Shown: positions 17,743 through 25,953, counted from the first letter of the stretch. The stretch: DNA of 64,000 nt from Firmicutes bacterium AM55-24TS (GCA_003460745.1 QTVU01000003.1:62001-126000); one strand, 5' to 3'. Numbers and translations are program-made. Notes: generated from the sequence alone by a model not told the origin.

Positions 17743-17776
17743 GTAGTTGTTAAATTATTATCAATCTAACAACTAC
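17743..17776. promoter_or_regulatory. Probable Rex operator and inverted repeat
   Basis: TTGTTAAATTATTATCAA (17747-17764) matches the Rex pattern TTGTTAA-N4-TTAACAA at 13 of 14 fixed positions. A larger inverted repeat GTAGTTGTTA/TAACAACTAC (17743-17752 and 17767-17776) encloses it. It begins directly downstream of the alcohol dehydrogenase -10 box, over the transcription start, a position that fits repression. Confidence 0.6.
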
Positions 17777-17805
17777 ATTATATCACTTTATATTCAGTTT
17801 TTCAA
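17777..17805 (-). promoter_or_regulatory. Promoter of the alcohol dehydrogenase gene
   Basis: On the minus strand TTGAAA (17805-17800), 17 bases and TATAAT (17782-17777). Confidence 0.75.
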
Positions 17806-17878
17806 TGATTTAAACCTATTTTACAAAAAATTTACCTTTTGCATAAATTTCTTGGTTTATTTTGTACACTTTTCAAAA

Positions 17879-19219
17879 TCATAAATTAAAAAATCTTGTT
17901 GCGATATTGAAAAATATCAAAATACTCGTTGCATCGACAATGGTCGTTATAAGCGGTGCCGCCATAACGGCCGGATCAAGTTTACAACGCTTTGCAAGCA
18001 TAGGCAGTGAACAGCCTATAAACTGCGAAATTATGACTATAAATATAATCGACAGACTCACCACAGTCGCAATTTGCAAATCACCTGACATTATCCATAT
18101 TCGCACACCGTTTACGATTGCCAATATAACGCATATTACAAGCGAAATTCTGAATTCGGTAAATATGACCTTTAAGAAGTCTTTCAGTTTAATTTCGTCA
18201 ACCGACATTCCGCGAATTATCATTGTTGAGCTTTGCGAACCGCAGTTACCGCCCGTACTCATAAGCATAGGAATAAACGATACAAGCGCAGGTATCGCCG
18301 TACACGCGTCCTCATATTTTGTTAAAATAGTTCCCGTTATCGCCGCCGACAACATCAGTATCAACAGCCAAAAAATTCTGTTTTTGGCATGTTTAAAATC
18401 AGACGTTTTGAAATACGACTCCTCCGTCGGATTGATAGCCGCCATTCTTTCAATATCCTCTGTCGCCTCGTCCTGCATAACGTCGATAGCGTCGTCAAAT
18501 GTTACGATACCGACAAGTCTGCCCTCATCGTCAACAACAGGCATTGTTACAAAGTCGTATTTGTTCATATCCTTTGCAACGTCCTCTTTATCGCTCAAAG
18601 TATGCACGCATATTATGGTCTTATCCATTATATCGCACACTTTTTCATTCGGCTCGGCAAGCAAAAGATTTTTTACCGACAAATATCCCAACAGTTTTCT
18701 GTTATCATCAGTGACATAACAAGTATAAATCGTTTCAGCCTCATTGATTGTACGTCTTATACGTTTGATTGCGTCACTGATTGTCATTTTCGGTCTAAGA
18801 CTGATATAATCGGTCGTCATAAGACTTCCGGCACTGTCCTCGGGATATTTCAATATCTCATTTATCATCTGACGCATATCAGGCTCTGTATTTTTAAGAA
18901 TACGTTTCACCACATTTGCAGGCATTTCCTCAACAATATCCGCCGCATCATCAACGTAAAGTTCATCAAATACTTCCTTGATTTCATTATCCGAAAAACC
19001 GCGTATCAAAAGTTCTTGCTCATCAGTGTCCATAAGTGCGAATGTATCCGCCGCCAAATCTTTCGGCAAAAGTCTAAATAAAAGCGGTAAACTGTCCGAA
19101 GAAACCTCTGAAAACATTGCCGCTATATCCGCCTCATTCATTGACGAAAGTACATCTCGAAGTGATGAATATTTTTTGTTTTCAAGTAATGTTTCGATTG
19201 TCTTAGCCAATGCTATCAT
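17879..19219 (-). CDS. mgtE: Magnesium transporter MgtE
   Basis: A Mg2+ channel of the inner membrane, gated by cytoplasmic Mg2+. Domains in order: an MgtE N-domain of helical repeats (residues about 15-120, e.g. LPKDLAADTFALMD), a CBS pair (about 125-250, with YVTDDNRKLLGYLSVKNLLL and VVDDEGRLVGIVTFDDA), a plug helix and five transmembrane helices carrying STGGNCGSQSSTMIIRG, the pore motif. I chose ATG at 19219, which has AGGAGT 7 bases upstream; longer in-frame starts lack good spacing. The leader is about 25 bases, so there is no M-box riboswitch. Confidence 0.93.
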   Translation of the reverse strand: MIALAKTIETLLENKKYSSLRDVLSSMNEADIAAMFSEVSSDSLPLLFRLLPKDLAADTFALMDTDEQELLIRGFSDNEIKEVFDELYVDDAADIVEEMPANVVKRILKNTEPDMRQMINEILKYPEDSAGSLMTTDYISLRPKMTISDAIKRIRRTINEAETIYTCYVTDDNRKLLGYLSVKNLLLAEPNEKVCDIMDKTIICVHTLSDKEDVAKDMNKYDFVTMPVVDDEGRLVGIVTFDDAIDVMQDEATEDIERMAAINPTEESYFKTSDFKHAKNRIFWLLILMLSAAITGTILTKYEDACTAIPALVSFIPMLMSTGGNCGSQSSTMIIRGMSVDEIKLKDFLKVIFTEFRISLVICVILAIVNGVRIWIMSGDLQIATVVSLSIIFIVIISQFIGCSLPMLAKRCKLDPAVMAAPLITTIVDATSILIFFNIATRFFNL

Positions 19220-19253
19220 TTTCATCACTCCTATCATTTTTAGTCCTATATAT

Positions 19254-19282
19254 AGTATAACCTTATTTTTGCTTTGTGTCAA
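19254..19282 (-). promoter_or_regulatory. Promoter of mgtE
   Basis: On the minus strand TTGACA (19282-19277), 17 bases and TATACT (19259-19254). Confidence 0.7.
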
Positions 19283-19348
19283 TTTTTAATTCCGATTTTT
19301 GTGTAAAATATATTTTTGAAAAGTTTTTTATTTTTTTCAAAAAAACTA

Positions 19349-19377
19349 TTGACATTTGTCTAAATATAAGTTATAAT
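19349..19377 (+). promoter_or_regulatory. Promoter of tRNA-Asp
   Basis: Consensus TTGACA (19349-19354), 17 bases, consensus TATAAT (19372-19377), ending 19 bases before the mature tRNA. Confidence 0.8.
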
Positions 19378-19396
19378 AGTCAAGCAGTCAAGAGTT

Positions 19397-19473
19397 GGCC
19401 CGGTAGTTCAGTTGGTTAGAACGCCAGCCTGTCACGCTGGAGGTCGTGAGTTCGAGCCTCATCCGGGTCGCCA
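19397..19473 (+). tRNA. tRNA-Asp (GTC)
   Basis: A 77-nt cloverleaf. The acceptor stem GGCCCGG pairs with CCGGGTC (one G-T), the anticodon stem CCAGC/GCTGG encloses CTGTCAC with anticodon GTC at 19431-19433, the T arm contains TTCGAGC, and CCA is encoded. It has its own consensus promoter and terminator. Confidence 0.97.
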
Positions 19474-19475
19474 AC

Positions 19476-19507
19476 AAAAAGGAAGTACGATGTACTTCCT
19501 TTTTTTA
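19476..19507 (+). terminator. Terminator of tRNA-Asp
   Basis: AAAAAGGAAGTAC (19476-19488) pairs with GTACTTCCTTTTT around GAT and runs into T's. Confidence 0.8.
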
Positions 19508-19525
19508 TTTTTAATTTCAGATATA

Positions 19526-19549
19526 AAAAAAATGCCCTTATGGGCAAAT
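19526..19549 (-). terminator. Terminator of the 30-kb to 19.5-kb minus-strand gene run
   Basis: On the minus strand TGCCC-ATAA-GGGCA is followed by eight T's. It lies directly after the restored proX stop codon at 19551, which supports that reading of the gene end. Confidence 0.6.
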
Positions 19550-19550
19550 T

Positions 19551-20038
19551 CTATAATGTAATGACATCAACTTGATTTCCGTGTTCTTTTATTATATCAA
19601 TTAAATCTTCTGCTTTTAAATACACTGTTGCGGTATTATCATTCGGATGTACGGCTATTAAGTGTCCCGTTTTGCAAATTCTTTATCTATAAAAAATTTA
19701 ACTTTTAACTCTTTATCGTTTAACAATCCGAACGGTGTAACCGCTCCCGGTATCACACCCATTATACTTTTCAACTCGTCCTCTGATGCAAAGCTTAAAG
19801 CACGAGTATTATTTTCCTTTCTAAACTCCTTTAAATTAACCTTTTTATCGCCTTTTACGGTTATAAGATAATAATTTCTTTTCTTATCATCTCTGACAAA
19901 AAGATTTTTCGCTTCCGCTTCGGGATAAGGAATATCAATCTGCGACACTTCTTCCATATTATAAACCGCTTTGTGTTCGGTTACTTCGTGCAATACATCT
20001 TTTTCTTTTAAATAATCAAGTATTTCTTGTTTATTCAT
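19551..20038 (-). CDS. proX: YbaK/ProX-type prolyl-tRNA deacylase, interrupted by a single-base deletion
   Basis: This family removes wrongly charged Ala/Cys from tRNA-Pro in trans. The first frame covers 125 residues (MNKQEILDYLKEKDVLHEVT; IPGAVTPFGLLNDKELKVKF) and then stops early as KEFAKRDT. Adding one T (minus-strand A) to the TTTT run at 19670-19673 continues it as KTGHLIAVHPNDNTATVYLK to a stop at 19551, just before a terminator. The restored 162 residues match the family, and VHPNDNTAT is a family signature. The conserved active-site Lys is probably in VKGDKKVN. ATG at 20038 follows GGGGATAAAGT. Confidence 0.88.
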
Positions 20039-20041
20039 ACT

Positions 20042-20488
20042 TTATCCCCTGTCCAAAATCGTTAAAAGATTTCGTTCAAACCGTTCGTCATCTTCTTTAG
20101 TTCTCTTTTTCGGGTTAAACGTCTTACCGCCTTTTCTGCCGGCTCGGCGTACTTTCTGTCCCAAAAACCTTTCAAACATAAGTTTATCGATATTATTGTT
20201 ATCATAAATAAGTCCGCTGTTACCGATTGCATACGCACTGCGTCCGAGTGCAAGCGACGCAACGCCGTAATCCTGTGTAACAATGACGTCACCCTTTTCA
20301 CTATCGTTTATCAGTGCAAGGTCAACCGCGTCCCTACCCTTACTTATTGTCACAATCTTACTGTAATCCGAGCTTAAAATATGGCTTGAATCAATATACA
20401 TAACAACTTCGATATTCTTCTGTTTTGCAACCTTTTCAATAATTTCTTTAACAGGACACGCGTCCGCATCAACAAGTATCTTCATCAT
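20042..20488 (-). CDS. UPF0178 (YaiI/YqxD) family protein
   Basis: A 148-residue protein of the YaiI/YqxD (DUF188) family, a PIN-like NYN-type fold of unproven function. It starts KILVDADACPVKEIIEKVA, a family signature with clustered acidic residues, and has VIVTQDYGVASLAL and the basic C-terminal RRAGRKGGKTFNPKKRTKED. It overlaps the upstream DUF212 gene by four bases (ATGA), so translation is probably coupled; proX starts three bases after it. Confidence 0.9.
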   Translation of the reverse strand: MMKILVDADACPVKEIIEKVAKQKNIEVVMYIDSSHILSSDYSKIVTISKGRDAVDLALINDSEKGDVIVTQDYGVASLALGRSAYAIGNSGLIYDNNNIDKLMFERFLGQKVRRAGRKGGKTFNPKKRTKEDDERFERNLLTILDRG

Positions 20489-20931
20489 ACATACCTTATA
20501 ATCGCAATTATTACGCCCAAAATAGCACCGGCAAAAACTTCAATCGGAGTATGTCCCAAAAGTTCTTTCAGACGTTTTTCTGTTTTTGAAAAATCGGCAT
20601 TCATAACAGACTCAACCAATTTATTAAGTATAGCAGCCTGCTGACCTGCACTTCTTCTGACGCCTGCCGCATCATACATAACCACAAACGACATAACCGC
20701 CGATATTGCAAAAACCACACTGTCAAAGCCTTGCGTAAAGCCGATAGACATTGTAAGTGCCATTACAAAAGATGAATGTGAACTCGGCATACCGCCCGAA
20801 CCGATTATTCTCTTAAAATCAAACTTCTTTTTATCCCAAACGAGTATCATCTTTAGTACCTGTGCCGCAAACCAACCTATAAGAGCCGTTATAAGCACCG
20901 AATTTGAAATAAGCTGTTGTAAATATGACAT
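20485..20931 (-). CDS. DUF212 (divergent PAP2-like) membrane protein
   Basis: A 148-residue integral membrane protein related to acid phosphatase/vanadium haloperoxidases (the YuiD family). It has about four hydrophobic segments and the motifs GSGGMPSSHSSFVMALT and YDAAGVRRSAGQQA, ending with LGHTPIEVFAGAILG; the SSHS and GHTPIEV histidines match the PAP2 phosphatase layout. A role in isoprenoid diphosphate dephosphorylation is an inference from its position directly downstream of ispA. Confidence 0.88.
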   Translation of the reverse strand: MSYLQQLISNSVLITALIGWFAAQVLKMILVWDKKKFDFKRIIGSGGMPSSHSSFVMALTMSIGFTQGFDSVVFAISAVMSFVVMYDAAGVRRSAGQQAAILNKLVESVMNADFSKTEKRLKELLGHTPIEVFAGAILGVIIAIIRYV

Positions 20932-20943
20932 TAACTATCTCCT

Positions 20944-21828
20944 TTAGAATTTTCTATCAATTAAGTAATCTGTAAGATTTACAAGAAATTCCGCTTTTTC
21001 ACCGAACATTTCAAGTGACTTCTTTGCTTTTTCCGAATATTCCTTTGCTAATTCCTTTGACTTTTCCAACCCTACAAGCTTTACATATGTATTTTTGTTT
21101 TCTTCCGCATCCGAGCCGATAGGCTTACCAAGCTCTTTTTCATCGCCTGTAACGTCAAGAATATCGTCCTGTATCTGAAACGCAACACCGAGATTTTGAG
21201 CAAATTCATCAACGGCTTTTATTTCTCCGTCACTCGCACCGCCCATCAACGCGCCGACTGTGCAGGCACTTCTTATAATTGCGCCAGTCTTGTTAAGGTG
21301 AAGATATTTAAGTTCATCAAGGGTAATATCCTTACCTTCACTCTCCATATCTACAATCTGACCGCCTATCATACCCTCTGTACCTGACGATACGGCAAGC
21401 ATATTCATTGCTTTAATCGCCCTTTGAGGATTGTTGCCGTTGTACTGCGACACCACTTCAAATGCCTTGTTCAAAAGTGCGTCACCTGCCAAAATAGCGG
21501 TTGCCTCACCGAATTTAATATGACTGGTCGGCATACCGCGTCGTAAATCGTCATTATCCATTGCAGGCAAATCGTCGTGAATAAGCGAATATGTGTGTAT
21601 CATTTCAAGCGCACACGCAAACGGAATAACCTCATTTACATCACCGCCGCACATTTTACAAGTATTCATCATAAGTATCGGACGAAGTCTTTTACCGCCC
21701 GCAAAAACACTGTATCGCATTGCCTTGTATATAATATTCTGCGGATTGTCTTTTTCGGCAAGGTACTTATCAAGATAACCGTCTGTAAATTTAATCTGCT
21801 CTTTCAGCAATTCATTTATATTATTCAT
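20944..21828 (-). CDS. ispA: Polyprenyl (farnesyl) diphosphate synthase
   Basis: A short-chain trans-prenyltransferase that condenses isopentenyl diphosphate onto allylic diphosphates for C15/C20 isoprenoids. The protein has the first aspartate-rich motif DDLPAMDNDDLRRG, the GGKRLRPIL substrate site, the KTGAIIRSA segment and the second motif QIQDDILDVTGDE. ATG at 21828 overlaps the xseB stop by 8 bases; an in-frame GTG at 21837 would add three residues. The xseA-xseB-ispA order is the standard Firmicutes arrangement. Confidence 0.94.
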   Translation of the reverse strand: MNNINELLKEQIKFTDGYLDKYLAEKDNPQNIIYKAMRYSVFAGGKRLRPILMMNTCKMCGGDVNEVIPFACALEMIHTYSLIHDDLPAMDNDDLRRGMPTSHIKFGEATAILAGDALLNKAFEVVSQYNGNNPQRAIKAMNMLAVSSGTEGMIGGQIVDMESEGKDITLDELKYLHLNKTGAIIRSACTVGALMGGASDGEIKAVDEFAQNLGVAFQIQDDILDVTGDEKELGKPIGSDAEENKNTYVKLVGLEKSKELAKEYSEKAKKSLEMFGEKAEFLVNLTDYLIDRKF

Positions 21829-22051
21829 TGTCCGCACCTGTAAAGTCCTCTTTTACTATTTCTCCGTCATCATTTGTCATCAGTATAGAAACTTTCTTTT
21901 CTGCCGTGTCAAGCATTTTCTGACAGCTTTTCGATAATTTTATTCCCTTTTCAAAAAGTCCGAGGGACTCGTCAAGAGTCACGTCACCGTTTTCAAGCTG
22001 TTCAACAATTTCTTCAAGTTCAGCTATTGACTGTTCAAATGTCTTTGCCAT
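21821..22051 (-). CDS. xseB: Exodeoxyribonuclease VII small subunit
   Basis: XseB forms the multimeric small-subunit part of exonuclease VII, which degrades single-stranded DNA. The 76-residue protein has the family pattern FEQSIAELEEIVEQLENGDV followed by TLDESLGLFEKG, a two-helix coiled hairpin. ATG at 22051 follows GGGAGA; the longer frame reaching upstream lies within xseA and has no site. The Asp/Glu-rich C-terminal tail is ordinary. Confidence 0.94.
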   Translation of the reverse strand: MAKTFEQSIAELEEIVEQLENGDVTLDESLGLFEKGIKLSKSCQKMLDTAEKKVSILMTNDDGEIVKEDFTGADNE

Positions 22052-22053
22052 AT

Positions 22054-23238
22054 CTATTCTCCCTTTACTACACAATTTGTCTGTCCGTCTTTCATTCTAA
22101 GCGTAAATTCCATACCCTTTTCCATATCGTTCGCACTTCTTATAACAGTTCCGTCCTCTTTTGTCGGAATTGAATATCCTCTTGAAAGAGTTTGCAGAGG
22201 ACTTAACGCGTCAAGCTTTGCAGCCTGTTCCGCAAGCTGACGTCTTAGCGACATAGTTTTCATTTTAATGCAGTTATCCATAGATTTAACAAGTGAATCT
22301 ATCTTCAAATAATAATCGTCAATCCTATCCTTAGGAGTACGCATTTTAAATCGTTTTAAAAGCAATTTACAGCTTTCGATACGCTTGACTATATTTTGAG
22401 AAATACGGTTTTTATCGGTATTTATTCTGTTTCTGAGTTCAATCACCGACGGTACTGCTATTTCTGCCGCCGCTGACGGAGTAGGTGCTCTCAAATCCGC
22501 AACGAAATCGGCAATCGTAAAATCGGTTTCATGTCCGACAGCCGATATAATCGGTATTTTTGAATTAAATATAGCCCTTGCGGTTATTTCCTCATTAAAT
22601 GCCCACAGATCCTCTATACTGCCGCCTCCGCGCCCGACAATCAGTGTATCAACCTCATTTGTTGCGTTAAAGTATTCAATCGCTTTAACAACGCTTTCCG
22701 CCGCACCGACACCCTGTACCTGTGCAGGATATATCACAATTTCAGCCATAGGATAACGTCTTGTTATAACATTTATAATATCCCTTACCGCCGCACCTGT
22801 TGAAGCTGTAACAACTCCGACACGTTTAGGGAATTTCGGAATAGGCTTTTTATGTTCGGGACGGAAAAGTCCTTCTTCTTCAAGCTGTTTTTTTAGTTGT
22901 TCGTATGCAATATAAAGTTCACCCACGCCGTCGGGTATCATTTCCTCTATATAAAGCTGATACGAACCGCCTGCCTCATACACACTTATTCTTCCTCGTG
23001 CAAGGACTTTCATACCGTCGCTCGGTTCAAAGTTAAGCGACTGCGCACTGCCTCTGAACATTACCGCTTTAAGCACTCCGCCCTCGTCTTTAAGCGTTAT
23101 ATAAAGATGTCCGGAATAATGATGTTTAAAATTCGATATTTCGCCCTTTATCCAAACATTATTAAGTATTATATTATGGTCAAGTATTTTCTTTACATAA
23201 CCGTTTATCTGTGAAACGGTAGCAATTTTAGGTTCCAA
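22054..23238 (-). CDS. xseA: Exodeoxyribonuclease VII large subunit
   Basis: XseA is the catalytic subunit of exonuclease VII. It has an N-terminal OB fold (residues 5-100: VWIKGEISNFKHHYSGHLYI) and the nuclease domain with RVGVVTASTGAAVRDIINV, VGRGGGSIEDLWAFNEE, SAVGHETDFTIADFVADLRA and PTPSAAAE. The start is TTG at 23238 with AGGAGG 7 bases upstream. The 394-residue length is at the short end of the normal range because the helical region before the C-terminal LSRGYSI segment is compact. Confidence 0.95.
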   Translation of the reverse strand: MEPKIATVSQINGYVKKILDHNIILNNVWIKGEISNFKHHYSGHLYITLKDEGGVLKAVMFRGSAQSLNFEPSDGMKVLARGRISVYEAGGSYQLYIEEMIPDGVGELYIAYEQLKKQLEEEGLFRPEHKKPIPKFPKRVGVVTASTGAAVRDIINVITRRYPMAEIVIYPAQVQGVGAAESVVKAIEYFNATNEVDTLIVGRGGGSIEDLWAFNEEITARAIFNSKIPIISAVGHETDFTIADFVADLRAPTPSAAAEIAVPSVIELRNRINTDKNRISQNIVKRIESCKLLLKRFKMRTPKDRIDDYYLKIDSLVKSMDNCIKMKTMSLRRQLAEQAAKLDALSPLQTLSRGYSIPTKEDGTVIRSANDMEKGMEFTLRMKDGQTNCVVKGE

Positions 23239-23240
23239 GC

Positions 23241-24179
23241 CTATGCCTCCTTATGTGCCAGATGTGCAAGATATGCTGTTCCGACTGCATTATCGGTTGA
23301 ATATTCCGCTTTCGCGAAGTATACATCACCGTCAAGTTTTTTTGTAAGTCCGTTTCTTATAATTCCGTTTGACGCAACACCGCCCACAATCAACACGCGG
23401 TGAGTGTTTGTGTCCGTCATTGCCTTATTTATCGTTTTAACAAGTGTATCACGAACATTTTCAAGTACGCCGAGTGCAAGAGCGGATTTATCGCATTTTT
23501 CACTCTCCGCCATGCGTGACGCTTTTGTTTCAACACCCGAAAAATTCATATACGCACCGTCAACGGCTATCGGAAGTTTTTCACCTTTTTCAGTCTTTAG
23601 AGCAAGCTGTTCCAAAGCCTTACCGGCAGGAAAATGCAAACCCATTTTTACGCCCACTCTGTCAATAAATTGTCCGGCACTTATATCCTTACTTCCGCCG
23701 ATAATTTCATTGTCAAAATTAAATTCGTTGTAACGGCTTTTCAAAATTTCCGTTGTACCGCCCGAAAGGTGTACCGATATAAAATCGTTTTCAAGCAATT
23801 CAAAAGAGCCGCTTGAATATATTCCCGCCATTATATGTCCGTCTTGGTGTGAAAATTCATACAAAGGCACACCCAAAGTATTAGCGACAACCTTTGCATA
23901 CCCCTCACCTGCAAGGAATACAGGCATATATGATCCCTCTACACATCTCGGTCTTGTACTGACTCCAACAGCCTTAACATCTTTAAAATCAATCTGCTCC
24001 GACAATTTTTCATACATCACCGGCATTAATTTTATATGCTGAAAAACGCCGTCACTTTGACGTATTCCTCTTTCACCGTCTTTTACGTATAAAATCTGTC
24101 GTACATTTATATCGGTTTTTCCGTCAGTCCACGCAGTTGACGTTGTGTAATTGCTTGTATCAAAGCCTATTGTACTCAC
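23241..24179 (-). CDS. M22/TsaD-like paralogue (Kae1 fold)
   Basis: A 312-residue protein of the ASKHA/Kae1 fold, often labelled O-sialoglycoprotein endopeptidase in Clostridia. It has GFDTSNYTTS at the start, the metal-site HxxxH in SHQDGHIMAG, HLSGGTTEI and the C-terminal IVGGVASNGIIR. It differs from genuine TsaD in being shorter and in the sequence around the histidines, and its place between nusB and xseA is a clostridial habit; the true t6A enzyme is expected elsewhere. It starts at GTG 24179, overlapping the nusB stop by four bases (GTGA). Function unproven. Confidence 0.8.
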   Translation of the reverse strand: MSTIGFDTSNYTTSTAWTDGKTDINVRQILYVKDGERGIRQSDGVFQHIKLMPVMYEKLSEQIDFKDVKAVGVSTRPRCVEGSYMPVFLAGEGYAKVVANTLGVPLYEFSHQDGHIMAGIYSSGSFELLENDFISVHLSGGTTEILKSRYNEFNFDNEIIGGSKDISAGQFIDRVGVKMGLHFPAGKALEQLALKTEKGEKLPIAVDGAYMNFSGVETKASRMAESEKCDKSALALGVLENVRDTLVKTINKAMTDTNTHRVLIVGGVASNGIIRNGLTKKLDGDVYFAKAEYSTDNAVGTAYLAHLAHKEA

Positions 24180-24589
24180 GCTAACTCCTTAAATACATTA
24201 CCCAAAAGTCCGTTTACGAATGTAGGGTCACCGTCATCGCCGTAACGCTTTGCAAGTTCAACCGCCTCATTTATCGCAACTTTCGGCGGTACGTCGTCCA
24301 TATACTTCATTTCAAATATTGCAAGCTTCATTATTGAAAGTGACGCTTTTGAAATTCTTGAAAGCGTCCAACCTGCTTTCAAATACTTTGCAACCGTATC
24401 TTCAAGCTCGCTTTCGTGTTCTTTCACTCCGTCAATAATCTGTCTTATATAACCGAGATTTGTTTCACATTCGGGACGTGCATTTAAAAGCTCCTCCAAA
24501 ATTACGTCCATATCATCCTTGTGCATATTCATTTGGAACACTTGTGTAAAAGCAGCGTCCCTTGCTTGACTTCTCGTCTGTTTTTTCAT
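24176..24589 (-). CDS. nusB: Transcription antitermination factor NusB
   Basis: NusB binds boxA RNA with NusE (S10) and supports rRNA antitermination. The 137-residue all-helical protein starts MKKQTRSQARDAAFTQVFQM and ends with the strongly conserved block DVPPKVAINEAVELAKRYGD followed by FVNGLLGNVFKEL. The N-terminal Arg/Lys-rich helix is the RNA-binding part. It is the first gene of the nusB-M22-xseA-xseB-ispA group, downstream of the Asp23 protein terminator. Confidence 0.95.
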   Translation of the reverse strand: MKKQTRSQARDAAFTQVFQMNMHKDDMDVILEELLNARPECETNLGYIRQIIDGVKEHESELEDTVAKYLKAGWTLSRISKASLSIMKLAIFEMKYMDDVPPKVAINEAVELAKRYGDDGDPTFVNGLLGNVFKELA

Positions 24590-24661
24590 ATTTTTATTCC
24601 TTTCCCAAAATAATAAGGCTACTTAAATTCTATGTTAAAACTATACCACAATAACATAAAA

Positions 24662-24699
24662 AAATCAAGCTTATGCCTATAAGACACAATCCTTGATTT
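24662..24699 (-). terminator. Terminator after the Asp23 gene
   Basis: On the minus strand AAATCAAG (24699-24692) and CTTGATTT (24669-24662) pair, with an inner CTTAT/ATAAG stem, followed by further T's. It separates asp23 from nusB. Confidence 0.5.
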
Positions 24700-24705
24700 A
24701 TTTTC

Positions 24706-25236
24706 TCAGTCTTGAATATCCTCATCGTCCATAGAATCTTCATCAGTGTCAACAGTCGGTAAAGGTGTTTCGTTTACGTTGCTGTCAAGTTCGATTTTTT
24801 CTTCTTTTTCCTTTTCAAAGCTTACGCCTTCGATATGGATATTAACCTTTTGAACATCAAGTCCTGTCATTGTTTCAACGCTGTTTTTAACGTTTTCTTG
24901 AATTTCCCAAGAAAGTTCCGGTATTCTTACACCGTAATCCACCACAATATAAAGGTCAATCGTTGCAGTTGTTTCGTTCATATCAACCTTAACGCCCTTT
25001 GACGGATTTTTCTTTGCACCAAACATTTCGGCAATACCGCCGGCAAACGTTCCGTACATTCCCGCAACACCGTCAATCTCTGTTGTTGCGATACCTGCGA
25101 TTGTTGATACAACATCAACTGAAATTTTTATATTTCCGATTGGTTCTTCTTCAACTTCTGCATTTGCAGTTGTTTCTTCGGCAGTTTCTTCGTTTATGCC
25201 GTCTTCGTTTTGAACATTCTTAATTTCTTCATCCAT
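24706..25236 (-). CDS. Asp23/Gls24 (DUF322) family envelope-stress protein
   Basis: A 176-residue protein of the alkaline-shock Asp23 family. The core at about residues 30-135 is typical: IKISVDVVSTIAGIATTEID, GVAGMYG, KGVKVDMNETTATIDLYIVV and VRIPELSWEIQENVKNSVE. The family associates with the cell membrane through partners and is linked to envelope homeostasis; no transmembrane segment is present. Both ends are acidic, low-complexity tails rich in Glu and Asp. It sits between spoIIIAH and nusB, its usual place in Clostridia, and has a promoter of its own inside the 3' end of spoIIIAH. Confidence 0.88.
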   Translation of the reverse strand: MDEEIKNVQNEDGINEETAEETTANAEVEEEPIGNIKISVDVVSTIAGIATTEIDGVAGMYGTFAGGIAEMFGAKKNPSKGVKVDMNETTATIDLYIVVDYGVRIPELSWEIQENVKNSVETMTGLDVQKVNIHIEGVSFEKEKEEKIELDSNVNETPLPTVDTDEDSMDDEDIQD

Positions 25237-25280
25237 AATGCTACCTCCGTAAATTTTTCCGAATAAATTATTATATGTAT

Positions 25281-25309
25281 ATTATAACAGATAAATCACT
25301 TTACTTCAA
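25281..25309 (-). promoter_or_regulatory. Promoter of the Asp23 gene
   Basis: On the minus strand TTGAAG (25309-25304), 17 bases, TATAAT (25286-25281). The -35 box lies inside spoIIIAH, allowing vegetative expression of asp23-nusB independent of the sporulation operon. Confidence 0.6.
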
Positions 25310-25952
25310 CTATTTTTATGTTTTGTGCTGAAATTTTAAGTTGTTCGGTTGCGATTGACGTAAGTTTTACTACATCTTCGTCTGAAAATCCGTCTTTTCG
25401 TACCATAATATTTGCCTCACTGCCGTCTACATACACACATATTTCACTGTAGCCCTTTGACTGTGCGATACTTTCGATTTCCGATTCTTTCTGTACGTTG
25501 TTTGCCTCTTCAAGAATTTTGTCACCGGCTTTTTTACGAATATCAGCGTCAAAGCTTTCGTTTTCGGCAGTTTGATTTAATATTTCAAGTGACTTTGAAC
25601 GTGATGTTTCTTTATTCATCTTTGCCTGTTCAAAATAATTGCCCGAATCCGACGCGGTTTCTACCGTTACATTGCTTTCCTGACTGTCAGTTGCCTGTTC
25701 GCCGTTATCCTCTGTTACAGCCGTTTCCTCCGCTTGCTCGCCGTCGTTTTGTTCGGCGTTATCCGTTGATGTTTCCTCCGCTACCGTATCGGAAGAAACA
25801 TACTGTGCCTCACCGAGTTTCTTGCCGGTTTCAACGTAGCTTTCGCCGTCCTGTACCCTTATTGTATCTTGATACGACCAATTCAAGTATCCGGCAACTC
25901 CTATAAGTACCACAAGCGATGCCGCTATTATCTCTTTCTTCTTCAAAACCAT
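25296..25952 (-). CDS. spoIIIAH: Stage III sporulation protein AH
   Basis: SpoIIIAH is a mother-cell membrane protein that joins forespore SpoIIQ to form the channel between the two cells during engulfment. The 218-residue protein has one transmembrane segment (IIAASLVVLIGVAGYLNW, about residues 8-26), an acidic Glu/Thr/Gln-rich linker (about 55-110) and the YscJ/FliF-like ring-building domain, e.g. EILNQTAENESFDADIRKKA and EICVYVDGSEANIMV. ATG at 25952 follows GGAGGA; the longer open frame upstream runs into spoIIIAG. Last gene of the spoIIIA operon. Confidence 0.93.
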   Translation of the reverse strand: MVLKKKEIIAASLVVLIGVAGYLNWSYQDTIRVQDGESYVETGKKLGEAQYVSSDTVAEETSTDNAEQNDGEQAEETAVTEDNGEQATDSQESNVTVETASDSGNYFEQAKMNKETSRSKSLEILNQTAENESFDADIRKKAGDKILEEANNVQKESEIESIAQSKGYSEICVYVDGSEANIMVRKDGFSDEDVVKLTSIATEQLKISAQNIKIVEVK

Positions 25953-25953
25953 T

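Noticed and set aside
17862..18719. 285-codon open frame on the plus strand across mgtE
   Set aside because: It is antisense to a clear MgtE and has a Ser/Ile/Thr-rich composition with no ribosome site; a codon shadow.
18389..19081. 230-codon plus-strand frame across mgtE
   Set aside because: Second antisense shadow; Cys/His/Tyr/Arg-rich as expected from the reverse frame.
19220..19253. M-box magnesium riboswitch before mgtE
   Set aside because: The promoter lies only about 25-35 bases upstream of the start, leaving no room.
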